From: Gammaproteobacteria bacterium
GTDB lineage: Bacteria > Pseudomonadota > Gammaproteobacteria > Thiohalobacterales > Thiohalobacteraceae
Length of the DNA: 35,098 nt
NCBI GenBank assembly: GCA_019911805.1
Contig: JAIOJV010000033.1
Coordinates: forward strand, 1 to 35,098
Reading direction: 5' to 3'
Positions 16,439 through 23,893 of the stretch are shown piece by piece. The position numbers and the translations under genes were made by a program. How positions within the stretch are numbered: the stretch's first letter is position 1; each line of letters begins with the position of its first letter. The notes under the pieces are model-generated. The model saw nothing but the letters and a program-made list of their open reading frames with translations, made no database searches and was not told the origin of the DNA.

Positions 16439-17215
16439 TTACCTCCGGATTGAAGTGGAATAGTCCTGACCTTCGGGACCACGAAACGCGACCTGGCTCT
16501 TGAGCCGATCGATGTGCGTGACTTGCCAACCCGACTGCTGTTCACCTTCGCGCAGGAAAGCGACCTGTCCGTTTTGGGAAACCGCGACATAGACGGCGTC
16601 GTCCCACAGGTCGATGGCGTCGATGAGAAACGGCGGGACGCTGGCCGCCTGCTTTTGTTGTGCCGCCACCTTTTTGTTCCGGGCGATCTTGAGGTCGCGC
16701 ACGTCATCGGCAATGGCTTGCAGCTGGGATTGCGCATCGGTGATGCGTTGCTTGAGTTCGTCGTTGCCTTTGCGCAGCTCGGTGATTGACTCATGAATCG
16801 CGCTCATGCTGGCGGCCAAGCCCGACAACTCGCGCTTCGCACTCGATTGCTCGGTCTGCAAGGCTTCGAACCACTGATTGATCCGATTGGACAGTCCTTC
16901 GATGGCGTGCCTGATCGCCTCGGGGGCGCCGGATGTCGGCGGTGAATCGCCTTCTACGCTATCCACGCACCCGGGGTTCGTCGCGCTTTCAGGGAGCGTC
17001 GGCACGGCATGGTCTGTCGTAGCCGTTCCGCTGTGCAAGGCGTCGCTCTGACCGCGCAACATCACAAGTGCGCCGATCGTTATCACACTGACGATGGCGG
17101 CGATCAGCAGCGTTTTTCGGGATGAGCGTTTCGGCTTCCTCTGTTCGGCACCCTTCGCGCGAGCGGTATCCTGATCTGAGTCATGCGACCGCTCGGACCG
17201 TTTCTCATTCTCCAT
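16439..17215 (-). CDS. Membrane protein with coiled coil, unknown (possibly pilus-assembly related)
   Basis: This 258-residue protein has a charged N-terminus, one membrane helix (about residues 35-53), a low-complexity linker, a long coiled coil (about 95-185, with repeated Leu/Ile heptads) and a C-terminal beta-rich domain of about 60 residues ending VAFRGPEGQDYSTSIRR. The overall plan of single anchor, coiled coil and small periplasmic beta domain recalls pilus and secretion proteins of the PilP/TraP kind. It overlaps the end of the PilL-like gene by 11 bases, supporting a joint function. I cannot assign a family with confidence. Confidence 0.7.
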   Translation of the reverse strand: MENEKRSERSHDSDQDTARAKGAEQRKPKRSSRKTLLIAAIVSVITIGALVMLRGQSDALHSGTATTDHAVPTLPESATNPGCVDSVEGDSPPTSGAPEAIRHAIEGLSNRINQWFEALQTEQSSAKRELSGLAASMSAIHESITELRKGNDELKQRITDAQSQLQAIADDVRDLKIARNKKVAAQQKQAASVPPFLIDAIDLWDDAVYVAVSQNGQVAFLREGEQQSGWQVTHIDRLKSQVAFRGPEGQDYSTSIRR

Positions 17216-17702
17216 TTCGCGGACCCTCCGGTTTCATACTACTGGTTTGCTGAGTGACACGCCCCGTCGCCGTGCATAACTCGAAGGAGACCAGCCGATG
17301 CACCGGATCGTGAATGAGACGAAATGCCGGTCCCACCAGTGTCTCCAATGCCTGCGTCAATGAGACCGGACCAAGACGCCGGTGCACGGCCGGCAACGGC
17401 AGCGTCAACAGATCAGCGGTTTCCGGTCCTGTTGCAGGCCCGGTGACGAGGCGGTAACCGCTTCGCTGGAGCAGGTATTGCACGGCTTCGCCCACCGTCA
17501 CGATGCGTGCCGGAAACGACACCGTGATGGTCGTCGCCAGCAGGTTGGCCTGTGCGTCTGTCGGTGTGGCGGCAAGCAAGGAATAGCGCCCTACCTGGAT
17601 ATCCTTCGCCTGCAGGTTCACGCTGGCCACGAAACAGATACCGGCGAGACAGATGGCGGTTGCCGCGACCGGATGGGTGGGATGGAAAATGGATCTCTTC
17701 AT
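17205..17702 (-). CDS. pilL: PilL N-terminal-type ICE protein, TIGR03748 family
   Basis: This 165-residue exported protein has a signal peptide (about residues 1-30) and a mature domain with IQVGRYSLLAATPTDAQANLL followed by TVGEAVQYLLQRSGYRLV and PAVHRRLGPVSLTQALETL. This is the secretin/PilL N-terminal-like domain of TIGR03748, found as the first gene of the transfer block in this ICE class. It probably binds in the periplasm as part of a pilus or secretin complex. The ATG at 17702 begins the signal peptide; the frame is open to 17759. A small TGGTT/AACCA inverted repeat lies 15 bases upstream. Confidence 0.82.
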   Translation of the reverse strand: MKRSIFHPTHPVAATAICLAGICFVASVNLQAKDIQVGRYSLLAATPTDAQANLLATTITVSFPARIVTVGEAVQYLLQRSGYRLVTGPATGPETADLLTLPLPAVHRRLGPVSLTQALETLVGPAFRLIHDPVHRLVSFELCTATGRVTQQTSSMKPEGPRNGE

Positions 17703-17808
17703 GAATTCGGCCTCGGTGGTTCTAACCAGGCCGGCATCATGACGAAGCGTCCTCCACACAGGGAACTAAAAATCCATCCAACTATTTGCGCCGTTTCCTG
17801 TGTCCCGG

Positions 17809-18675
17809 TCAGCGCCCTAAGTACACCGAAGTGATCTGCTCGCGTTCATGCCCGAGTTCCCGACTGATGGTCTGCCGCGCGTGTCGGTCCATCACCTTCT
17901 GCCCGGGACTGAGCGCCCTCGTCACCGGCCCGCCGGCGGCCGGCGCCTTCCATCCGGTCAGCTCTTCGTAACGCTGCTGCGCATACGCGTGCCGCAAACC
18001 GTGCATTTTCGAGAGGCCGGCATTGGCTGTGTGCCGTTCGTAGGTGCGAAGCTGCTGCACATAGTTCCGATCGTTCGGAATGAGGGAACCGCCTGCGGCA
18101 AGCCGGTGCACGCGACCCAACAACTCGCGCTGTTCATCGCTGCGCACCGGTATGTCGCGTTCCTTGCCGCCTTTGGTCCAACTGGCTTTCAACGTGATGC
18201 GGTCACCGCGGTCGGCGTAGCCCGGATTGAACTTGATCGCCTCCTCACGGCGCAGGCCGAAGGCCTGCTGCAATTCGAGGCTCATCCGCACATAGGGATC
18301 GCGGATCTTCTCCAGGTCCGGCGCGCCCACCGATTTTGCTTTCGACCCATTGGTAACGAACTGCCGATCCGGAATCCCGTAATGGTCGTTCGAGCGGGCC
18401 ACGACATTCTGCTTGTCCACCTTCTGCGCCCACCAACGCAAGACCGCCATCCGGTTCTTGATCGTGCCGACGCTGAGTTCCTGCGCCAGCCAATCCTTGA
18501 CCAGCGCCTCGACATGCTTTGGTTTCAGTGAGCGCGCGTTCATGCCACGAAAACCCAGTGCATCCAACTGGTTTGAGATAAGCATCAAGTGATGCATGCG
18601 CTTCGCTTGTGTGGAATAGCTGCCGTCGCGGTTGCGGTGGCAGAGTTGTTTGAGTTGGTAGTTCAGATCTCTCAC
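17809..18675 (-). CDS. Tyrosine recombinase/integrase (Phage_int_SAM_2 / Integrase_1 type)
   Basis: This 288-residue protein has the catalytic set of a tyrosine recombinase: Arg in FGLRREEAIKF (near residue 141), HxxR in MHGLRHAYAQQRYEEL (near 227), a later His in ISRELGHER and the nucleophile Tyr285 in SVYLGR, only four residues from the end. An N-terminal core-binding domain covers about residues 1-95. This subfamily is common inside ICEs and plasmids, often as a second recombinase rather than the main integrase. The start is GTG at 18675, with only a weak ribosome binding site. The long region upstream carries a structured leader and a broken small gene, so expression may be tightly controlled. 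Confidence 0.88.
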   Translation of the reverse strand: MRDLNYQLKQLCHRNRDGSYSTQAKRMHHLMLISNQLDALGFRGMNARSLKPKHVEALVKDWLAQELSVGTIKNRMAVLRWWAQKVDKQNVVARSNDHYGIPDRQFVTNGSKAKSVGAPDLEKIRDPYVRMSLELQQAFGLRREEAIKFNPGYADRGDRITLKASWTKGGKERDIPVRSDEQRELLGRVHRLAAGGSLIPNDRNYVQQLRTYERHTANAGLSKMHGLRHAYAQQRYEELTGWKAPAAGGPVTRALSPGQKVMDRHARQTISRELGHEREQITSVYLGR

Positions 18676-18750
18676 GGTGCAATCTCTATCTGGTAAGTGT
18701 TTATGACCACCCGGCAGCCGTAGCTAACTGGGCTCGCTTTCGCGAATCGG

Positions 18751-18882
18751 TCAGGGACACCACTCCCATTCGACCTGAATATGCCTGGTCTCAGGCAACG
18801 CCGGTTTTCCCTTTTGGGTAATGGCCCGGCGCTGGCCAATCTGCCCGATCTCGGGCGCTCTCTCAGTGTGGTTTCATGACAT
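18751..18882 (-). pseudogene. Small ORF with an in-frame TGA at codon 3
   Basis: A strong AGGAGG site (18885-18890) precedes ATG at 18882, but the third codon is TGA (18874-18876). After the TGA the frame stays open for 40 codons and reads like a protein (ERAPEIGQIGQRRAITQKGK, then a Trp-rich end EWEWCP). The same ribosome binding site is ideally spaced (7 bases) for a second ATG at 18877 in another frame, which encodes only Met-Lys-Pro-His before a stop at 18863-18865. So this is either a small gene damaged near its start, a leader peptide, or a recoding site. It lies between the hairpin leader and the integrase. Confidence 0.42.
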
Positions 18883-18930
18883 AACCTCCTTTCAATTGTG
18901 CGGACTCGGTCCGCGGGTTTATGAAAAATG
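18883..18930 (-). promoter_or_regulatory. radC-motif-like leader upstream of the integrase region
   Basis: On the minus strand the order is a T-run (ATTTTTCATAAACCC), a perfect hairpin GCGGAC/GTCCGC with a three-base loop (18900-18914), then the AGGAGG ribosome binding site. The same order of TTTTTCA(C/T)AA, CC, hairpin and ribosome binding site occurs in leaders at 22-24 kb. The radC RNA motif published by Weinberg and colleagues is found upstream of integrase and radC genes, which is what is seen here. Match to the covariance model is not tested. Confidence 0.45.
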
Positions 18931-19229
18931 AGCGTCGACGGGATCGCCCTGAGCAGAATCATCAGGGACGACCGTCTCGGCTCGTCGAGTAAAAACAGGC
19001 TTGCGCCTACGTGAAGGGCGGACCTTGCGGTCCGTGATGGTTGGAAGATGGACCAACGGCGTACAGCCGCAGCGCGTTACATGGTCCTGATGCGCTTACT
19101 TGCCACTGTACCCGCAGTGGCCACGGTTAAATTCGATCGATCTTCGTTTCGAGGGCGCAGTATAGGAACACAAAATCCCGCTGTAATCAGGAAATTCGAT
19201 CGCAAGCCCGCGCCATTCCCGGGACCGCC

Positions 19230-19270
19230 GCCCTCGTCACTACCCCGCTACGCTCGCTAGTGACGAGGGC
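19230..19270. repeat. Perfect 13-bp inverted repeat with 15-base loop
   Basis: The arm GCCCTCGTCACTA (19230-19242) and its exact complement (19258-19270) flank a 15-base loop. As RNA it would be a very stable stem; as single-stranded DNA it could be a relaxase recognition hairpin. There is no T-run on either side, so it is not a classical terminator. Confidence 0.7.
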
Positions 19271-19533
19271 GACTTCGCTGCAACCCAAGCATCCCTCCAG
19301 GCTTGTGCCTGGCATGCCGCTTGGAATCGACGTTCGGCGCGGGCTTTCAGGACAGATTGGCCTGCCCACAGGGGTCCACAGGCGCCGCTGATCGCGGCCC
19401 AGCCCTTGGCTGCGCGAGTGAGGGGCTCGCTACGCCGTGGCGGGCAAGGCCTGTGGACTCTGTGGACAGCCTCAATAAAGGTAGGTCGGTCGGCGAGGGG
19501 GATGCGTTGGTGTGCTTCCAAGCACAGAGATCG

Positions 19534-19556
19534 AGGTGGTTACAGTGTAACCACCT
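19534..19556. promoter_or_regulatory. Palindromic operator, copy 1
   Basis: Arm AGGTGGTTACA and its exact complement flank a single G. The same core (GTGGTTACA, one base, TGTAACCAC) recurs at 26389-26409. An outer GAGATC/GATCTC pair (19527-19532, 19566-19571) extends the symmetry. It lies upstream of the leftward integrase/PilL region. The binding protein is not identified; the shared site suggests one regulator of several ICE transcripts. Confidence 0.62.
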
Positions 19557-19612
19557 GGCCGTTTGGATCTCGTTTCACTGTACAGCTATGAACAAGCTTT
19601 CTCGGGCGCAGT

Positions 19613-20635
19613 CTAACCGGCGTTCAACCTGGCCTGAAACTCACCTACTACCGACAGGATCTCAGCGAATGTCGGTACATCGCCATAAAACATCTCCTGC
19701 CGCATTCCTTCGTAATCGGCTTGCCAGTCTGGCCGGTCGGCTTCCACTGGCAATAACCGCAACTGGCCGGGATTCAGCGTCGAGTAATCGACCCAGCTAT
19801 AGGGGAAAAAGACCTGGCGGTGGGCGGCAACCCGTTCGAACAGATCGAGATCCTGTGCAGATTCATCGCCGATGCCAGCGAGGATCAGCCGATAAAGGTC
19901 ATAGTAGTGGCGAGCCATGGCTACCCCGCGCCGCTTGGCTTCCGGCCGAAAGGTTTCCTCGTGCAGGAGCATCGCCTTCTCCCAGAAGGTACGCCTTGGC
20001 ATGACCGCGCGAACACGCGCCCCCGGCTCCGACAGCAAATCCGGAAAGGCGTCGCTGATATAGGGTCTGACATCGATCGATTCGGCAGGGTCCGTATCCG
20101 AGCGGGCGCCCATCTCGATCTTGACGGCACGGCGGAGATAGGCGGCTTGCTCCGGGAAGGCTGTCGGATAGACCAACAGCAAGGTCTGCCCATCGGGATC
20201 GTCGGCATCGGGCTCGAGCACCCATTCGAGATCCTCCGGCAGTTCCGATGAGATCGCTTCGATAAGTGCTGGCCGTATCCTGTCCCTGATCGTCTGCTGA
20301 CAGGCTTCTTTCAGCGCCTTGAGGCGCTTTGTCGTCTGTTTCTTGCTGGGCGCCGTTTCCGGCGTATTGTCTCCTCCAAAGCCCAGGACACCCCGGTCGA
20401 TGACGATATCGATATCTTCGGAAAAGCGTTCGATGAGGTTCCAGCATTTGGACAGTGACGTACCGCCCTTGAACGACAGGTGTTCGCCCCATTCGGGTAA
20501 CTCGAACAGCTTGCGCAAGGTCCAGCACACCCAGAAGTCCTTTTCGACGGCGATCTCGAACAGGTTCAGTTGCGCACCGGCTTCCGTACAGATCAGCCGG
20601 CGGCGTTCTACCGGCAGTTCGATGAATTCTTTCAT
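19613..20635 (-). CDS. Nucleotidyltransferase toxin, AbiEii/AbiGii family
   Basis: This 340-residue protein carries the nucleotidyltransferase signature: FKGGTSLSK (residues 55-63) and, ten residues on, SEDIDIVID (72-80) with the metal-binding Asp pair. This is the hallmark of AbiEii, the toxin half of type IV toxin-antitoxin systems that stop growth and can abort phage infection. The C-terminal region with [17 protein letters not shown] is also typical. The start overlaps the end of the upstream antitoxin gene by four bases (ATGA), the classic arrangement. The pair is cargo inserted between the replication genes and the recombinase region and may also stabilise the ICE. Confidence 0.9.
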   Translation of the reverse strand: MKEFIELPVERRRLICTEAGAQLNLFEIAVEKDFWVCWTLRKLFELPEWGEHLSFKGGTSLSKCWNLIERFSEDIDIVIDRGVLGFGGDNTPETAPSKKQTTKRLKALKEACQQTIRDRIRPALIEAISSELPEDLEWVLEPDADDPDGQTLLLVYPTAFPEQAAYLRRAVKIEMGARSDTDPAESIDVRPYISDAFPDLLSEPGARVRAVMPRRTFWEKAMLLHEETFRPEAKRRGVAMARHYYDLYRLILAGIGDESAQDLDLFERVAAHRQVFFPYSWVDYSTLNPGQLRLLPVEADRPDWQADYEGMRQEMFYGDVPTFAEILSVVGEFQARLNAG

Positions 20636-21255
20636 GCGGCGTTTTTCTTGTCGGTCAGAGTGCGAATGATATCGGCGATCCAGGCGGGAGCGTATCGAAT
20701 ATCCTTCATCAGTTGTTTGCGTGCCGCGTCATCGAGCCGATGGTCGAGCCGCTTGATGATCTGCTGATCGACATTCTTCCGCCCGATGTGGCGCAGGGCC
20801 TGAATGACCAGTCCACTGACCTTTCCCGCCGTGGCCATATTGCGGGGCGTGGTGTGCTTCAGGATGATCTGGCGCTTGCCAACCTGGACGGTTCGCGTAC
20901 GACCATCCGTGAGATACACGACCTTCATGGGAACTTGGGTAGAGAGCCCAAGGAGATTGGCCGCGTAAGCCCCGGAGGGTTGCAAACGGGTCGCGTCACG
21001 GCCTGCCAGGGCGCTTGCGATATCATCCGTCGATGGCTGCAACGAGCCCAGCTGGGGATCGATTTTCGGGTAGTCATAGAGCCCCCGGGCAAGCTGGCGG
21101 ATAAGGCCGCTGTCCCGGTGCCGCATCAGCGCAAGATCGATCGCACGGCGGGTTCCGAGATCCGTGAAACTATCAGGCGTAAAGACCCAGCCCCGCTTGC
21201 GGGACTGAATCCGCCGGAGGATCTTGCTATCAGTGCTGTCGATGTGCTTGCCCAT
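20632..21255 (-). CDS. AbiEi-like antitoxin (DUF6088 family)
   Basis: This 207-residue protein has an N-terminal winged-helix part (residues 10-70, with [20 protein letters not shown] and [14 protein letters not shown]) followed by the AbiEi antitoxin domain ([17 protein letters not shown], then VYLTDG). Proteins of this kind bind inverted repeats in their own promoter and neutralise the AbiEii toxin indirectly. It is encoded just before the toxin and overlaps it by four bases. An inverted repeat lies seven bases before the start codon. No ribosome binding site is visible before ATG 21255, so the transcript may be nearly leaderless. Confidence 0.85.
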   Translation of the reverse strand: MGKHIDSTDSKILRRIQSRKRGWVFTPDSFTDLGTRRAIDLALMRHRDSGLIRQLARGLYDYPKIDPQLGSLQPSTDDIASALAGRDATRLQPSGAYAANLLGLSTQVPMKVVYLTDGRTRTVQVGKRQIILKHTTPRNMATAGKVSGLVIQALRHIGRKNVDQQIIKRLDHRLDDAARKQLMKDIRYAPAWIADIIRTLTDKKNAA

Positions 21256-21261
21256 ATCTTG

Positions 21262-21291
21262 TGAAAGAAATATATATACGTTTTTCTTTCA
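21262..21291 (-). promoter_or_regulatory. Inverted-repeat operator of the AbiE pair
   Basis: Arms TGAAAGAAA and TTTCTTTCA are exact complements separated by a 12-base AT-rich spacer with TATATATA. The site sits directly upstream of the antitoxin start and overlaps likely promoter elements, fitting negative autoregulation as known for AbiEi. Confidence 0.65.
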
Positions 21292-21378
21292 AAAGTAAAG
21301 CGGCATGTAGGACTGAGATCTGGACACACACCCCTTTCCTGTTGTTTTTGCATGATAATTCTTGAATCGACAAGATTT

Positions 21379-21397
21379 GCCCCGCACGAGGCGGGGC
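21379..21397 (-). terminator. GC hairpin downstream of the 21408-22073 gene
   Basis: A perfect stem GCCCCGC/GCGGGGC with a five-base loop begins 11 bases after the stop codon. The bases after it on the minus strand are AAATCTTGT, not a full T-run, so termination may be weak or the hairpin may protect the 3' end. Confidence 0.45.
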
Positions 21398-21407
21398 ATG
21401 GAAGTGA

Positions 21408-22073
21408 CTACGCATCGATGGTCCGGAATACCTCATCCAGATCGATGCGGGCCGGCTCGATCCATGATTCGACGACATACGCTTTCGAGCGGCTGCCGTC
21501 GGATTGCGTGATGTCACACAGGTCTTCCGGCGCCTGTCCCTCGATATCGTAATCGATCACGGCCACGGAAGGCGCAGTGTCCGGCAGGTCGGCGATCACC
21601 GATTGCACGATGCCGCCTTCGATGACGACGGCAAGCCGCGAGCAGCGCGGACTCGGCTCAGGACGATCCGTCTCCGGACTTGATCCAGATGCCTGAAGCG
21701 CCGCCTGGTAGGCCTGATCCAGGTCCTCCCAGTCGATGCTCCCGCCCCGCGCTTCACCGCGGCGGTAGGCCTCGATCAGCAGGCGGACAGCTTGAAAAGC
21801 CGCGTCCCGGCGGCGGATCGCTGTGACGCTGGCGCCTGGTTCCGGCCAGTCACCGGATACCTCATCCTCCACGGTAAACTCAAGCGGAACACCGGCATCA
21901 CCCTGTTCCTCGAAGTCGTCGTAGAGCAGCGGTACTTCCGCCGAGTCCTGCCAGATATCGCCCTGGTCGAACAACTCACCGGCCTTGGCGACGGCGGTTT
22001 CTGGGCTTTCGGCCTCGATGCCGACCATGACCCTGTGTTCGTAGGGCAAAGTGTATTGAATGATGTATCTCAT
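21408..22073 (-). CDS. Hypothetical acidic protein
   Basis: I do not recognise a family for this 221-residue protein. The N-terminus (MRYIIQYTLPYEHRVMVGIEAESPETAVAKA) looks like a small ferredoxin-like or helix-strand module seen in ICE and phage accessory proteins; the rest is acidic (many Asp and Glu) and ends in LDEVFRTIDA. The start at 22073 has a GGAG site seven bases upstream and lies behind one of the structured leaders; the frame is open to 22163 but that part is the leader. It belongs to a row of small, separately led genes (this, 22203, RadC, STY4534), which may be expressed together during early transfer. Confidence 0.68.
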   Translation of the reverse strand: MRYIIQYTLPYEHRVMVGIEAESPETAVAKAGELFDQGDIWQDSAEVPLLYDDFEEQGDAGVPLEFTVEDEVSGDWPEPGASVTAIRRRDAAFQAVRLLIEAYRRGEARGGSIDWEDLDQAYQAALQASGSSPETDRPEPSPRCSRLAVVIEGGIVQSVIADLPDTAPSVAVIDYDIEGQAPEDLCDITQSDGSRSKAYVVESWIEPARIDLDEVFRTIDA

Positions 22074-22165
22074 GATGGTTCTCCTATAATTGATCCGCTG
22101 GAGAGACCATCCCCCACCAGGGAGACGATCTCCCCGATGGGGTTGGTTGTGAACTCGAGTCATAG
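22074..22165 (-). promoter_or_regulatory. radC-motif-like leader of the 21408-22073 gene
   Basis: Read on the minus strand: TTCACAACCAACCCC, then a stem GGGAGA/TCTCCC (22120-22134) closed outside by CCATC/GATGG (22107-22111 and 22136-22140), then GGAG and ATG. The TTCACAACC word and the order of parts match the leaders before the next three genes. Confidence 0.5.
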
Positions 22166-22202
22166 ACCCGATTGAATTGAAATAACGCTGTTGAAACGTT
22201 TC

Positions 22203-22631
22203 TCAGTCCTCATGAGGCAAGAGGATGGTGATCACGGGTTCACCCTGATCACCCGGGCCGACGATCAACTTCAATGTCGTCAGTTCCGCCTCCATCGACC
22301 GCCCGTCACGGGGTACCCGATAGAGTTGGAACAGCAACCGGTCGCCGGAACCCGAACCCGTCCGTATGGCGTGAGATGCCATGAAGAGCACATCCCACAA
22401 ACGGCCGGACTCGTCCTGATGGACCTGCCTGTCGCTGTCGTCATCCGTCCAGGCCACACAATCGGCCCAAGCGTCGGTAGTGATGGCCACAGGCCATTTG
22501 AACCCGGCCTCCTGTGCCATGCTGCCTGTGTCGATGAGCACACCATCTTCGATGGCCTGGGCCCGGGTATAGGTGGAGATGACCTCACCGAAGAACGATT
22601 CAGTGCTGCGATCATTTGAAGAGTTGGACAT
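22203..22631 (-). CDS. DUF6573-like hypothetical protein
   Basis: This 142-residue protein contains SFFGEVISTYTRAQAIEDGVLIDTG and, further on, MAQEAGFKWPVAITTDAWADCV, a pattern I associate with the DUF6573 family of plasmid and ICE proteins; the function is unknown. The central VLFMASHAIRTG and the C-terminal LLFQLYRVPRDGR parts are also typical. The start at 22631 follows GGAG and begins just after a structured leader; the frame is open to 22802 but that part covers the leader. In many elements such genes sit beside radC and anti-restriction genes, as here. Confidence 0.75.
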   Translation of the reverse strand: MSNSSNDRSTESFFGEVISTYTRAQAIEDGVLIDTGSMAQEAGFKWPVAITTDAWADCVAWTDDDSDRQVHQDESGRLWDVLFMASHAIRTGSGSGDRLLFQLYRVPRDGRSMEAELTTLKLIVGPGDQGEPVITILLPHED

Positions 22632-22722
22632 GGTGTTTCTCCTGCGTGGAATGAACACCGGGTCACACCTCCTTCCCGGCCGGGAAAGAGGATGCTTTCC
22701 CGGCTGGGGTTGTGAAAAATTA
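22632..22722 (-). promoter_or_regulatory. radC-motif-like leader of the 22203-22631 gene
   Basis: This is the clearest member of the leader group. On the minus strand: ATTTTTCACAACCCC, then a perfect 10-bp stem GCCGGGAAAG/CTTTCCCGGC with a six-base loop (22679-22704), a repeated CGGCCGGGAAGGAGG part that could pair alternatively and contains a decoy AGGAGG-like site, then GCAGGAG and ATG. Competing pairings could switch access to the true ribosome binding site. Confidence 0.58.
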
Positions 22723-22728
22723 CGAATG

Positions 22729-23220
22729 TCAGAGCAGGCCACGTTCAGCGAACGACACGCTCTCACCACCGGAAACCACGAAGTGGTCGAGTACTCGCAC
22801 ATCGACCAGTGCCAGTGCCTCTTTCAGCCGGCGGGTGAGCATTTCGTCCGCACGGCTGGGCTCCGCGACTCCGGAGGGGTGATTGTGGAAAAAGACCATA
22901 GCGGCCGCGTTCACCTCCATGGCTTGTTGCACGACGACGCGCGGATGAACCGAAGCACCGTCGATGGTGCCCTGAAACAACTCACGCACAGCGATGATCC
23001 GATGCCGGTTATCCAGAAACAGACATCCGAATACCTCGTTTCGGTAGTCGGCCAGACGAAGACGCAGAAAATTCCGTGTCTCGACCGGACTGCTCAAGGT
23101 TCTCCCGGCGCGATGCTTGATCGCCAATACGTTCATCGCCAACATCACCACTGATTGCTTCTCCACGTCGTTGAGCTCCGACGGCTTCAGACCGGCGAAC
23201 CGGTCGTCCGTACTCTTCAT
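22729..23220 (-). CDS. radC: RadC family JAB/MPN-domain protein
   Basis: This 163-residue protein has the JAMM metal site: Glu in NEVFGCLFLD (near residue 62), HNHPSG (112-117) and Asp125 in PSRAD. It lacks the N-terminal helix-hairpin-helix region of chromosomal RadC, as is usual for versions on plasmids, phages and ICEs. The true role of RadC is unsettled; the older DNA-repair assignment was withdrawn. It may act in handling incoming single-stranded DNA or in counter-defence. Start ATG 23220 follows GAGGAG and a structured leader. Confidence 0.9.
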   Translation of the reverse strand: MKSTDDRFAGLKPSELNDVEKQSVVMLAMNVLAIKHRAGRTLSSPVETRNFLRLRLADYRNEVFGCLFLDNRHRIIAVRELFQGTIDGASVHPRVVVQQAMEVNAAAMVFFHNHPSGVAEPSRADEMLTRRLKEALALVDVRVLDHFVVSGGESVSFAERGLL

Positions 23221-23326
23221 GACTGATCTCCTCGAATAGACCGGGAGACCAGACCCGCGGGGGGATGATCCCCCGAGGCAGGTTGGAAGGTGGCCGGGTA
23301 ACTGAGTTACCCGACCGGATGTGGAC
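23221..23326 (-). promoter_or_regulatory. Structured leader of radC
   Basis: Two stems lie between the STY4534 stop and the radC start: CGGGTAACT/AGTTACCCG around one base (23295-23313), which could also end the upstream transcript, and CGGGGG/CCCCCG with an inner G-T pair (23258-23275). The position directly before radC is the one that gives the published radC RNA motif its name. The TTTTTCA element of the sister leaders is not obvious here (CACCTTCCAACC instead). Confidence 0.5.
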
Positions 23327-23731
23327 TTACGCAGCGCTCTCTTGCTCCGTATAGAACGGCTGGCCGTCGACCTTGGCCCATGACACGCGAAGCAACCGGG
23401 ACTTCAGACTGACTCCGGTCTCGCCGGCCTTGTCGCCGTTCTTGAAAGTGAAGGGTTCCGCATACAGATCACTGAGCGTGAATCCGATGAGCACCTTCAA
23501 CTTGCCCTCCACAGCCGACTTGAGCTGGCGCACGATTTCCTGCGCCTTCTTGCCGGACACGGGACACTCAAAATGCGTGTACTGGACGTTGTCGACACTG
23601 CCGCGAAGGGCAGCGATGGTGACACTCAGAAAAGGAGTCCCCTCTTCCGGCGTCACCTCCCGGACACGGTTGAGATAACCGATGCCGTTGATGTGAAGAT
23701 CGAAATACTTGCTGCTTTCGTTGTTGGACAT
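23327..23731 (-). CDS. STY4534 family ICE replication protein, SSB-like (DUF3577)
   Basis: This 134-residue protein matches the DUF3577/STY4534 family: YFDLHINGIGYLNRVREV at the start, FLSVTIAALRGSVDNVQYTHFECPV in the middle, and a C-terminal LRVSWAKVDGQPFY. It is an OB-fold-like single-strand-DNA-binding protein encoded in the replication part of PFGI-1-type ICEs. It lacks the acidic DDDIPF tail of ordinary SSB, ending EQESAA, which is notable given the tail on the 32680-33468 protein. Start ATG 23731 follows AAGGAG. Confidence 0.85.
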   Translation of the reverse strand: MSNNESSKYFDLHINGIGYLNRVREVTPEEGTPFLSVTIAALRGSVDNVQYTHFECPVSGKKAQEIVRQLKSAVEGKLKVLIGFTLSDLYAEPFTFKNGDKAGETGVSLKSRLLRVSWAKVDGQPFYTEQESAA

Positions 23732-23832
23732 AGTGCTTACTCCTTCAGGTTGCTTTCATCCGGAGCAAGCGCGACCCTGGCGGGAAGGCTTACCCGGCAG
23801 GGTTGGTGAAAAACGGAAACGATGACGTTTCC
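23732..23832 (-). promoter_or_regulatory. radC-motif-like leader of the STY4534 gene
   Basis: On the minus strand: a perfect 7-bp stem GGAAACG/CGTTTCC (23815-23832), then TTTTTCACCAACCCT, then a stem CCTGCCGGG/CCCGCCAGG with one mismatch (arms 23776-23784 and 23793-23801), then AAGGAG and ATG. The order matches the leader of the 22203-22631 gene. Confidence 0.52.
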
Positions 23833-23893
23833 TTGAAGCTGGACCGAGGCTTTCGCCACGGCGCCTGTTGCACGATCCTAAGGCGCCTTGTTT

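Larger units (their letters stand above)
18931..19612. other. Palindrome-rich intergenic region (candidate origin or control region)
   Basis: About 680 bases hold no supported gene but many inverted repeats: AGGC/GCCT (18997-19008) and CGGACC/GGTCCG (19019-19034), both with loop TTGC; GCCACTG/CAGTGGC (19102-19121); 13-base perfect arms at 19230-19242 and 19258-19270; CCAGGC/GCCTGG (19297-19312); GCCTGTGGAC in inverted copies at 19374-19383 and 19449-19458, with a third CTGTGGAC at 19460-19467; and the operator at 19534-19556. An 11-base direct repeat AAATTCGATCG occurs at 19129-19139 and 19192-19202. Such density suggests oriT, a replication origin or a recombinase control region; none is proven. 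Confidence 0.5.

Noticed and set aside
18672-18962. 96-codon minus-strand ORF upstream of the integrase
   Set aside because: It runs through the hairpin leader and lacks a ribosome binding site; a neighbouring frame with a strong ribosome binding site fits better.
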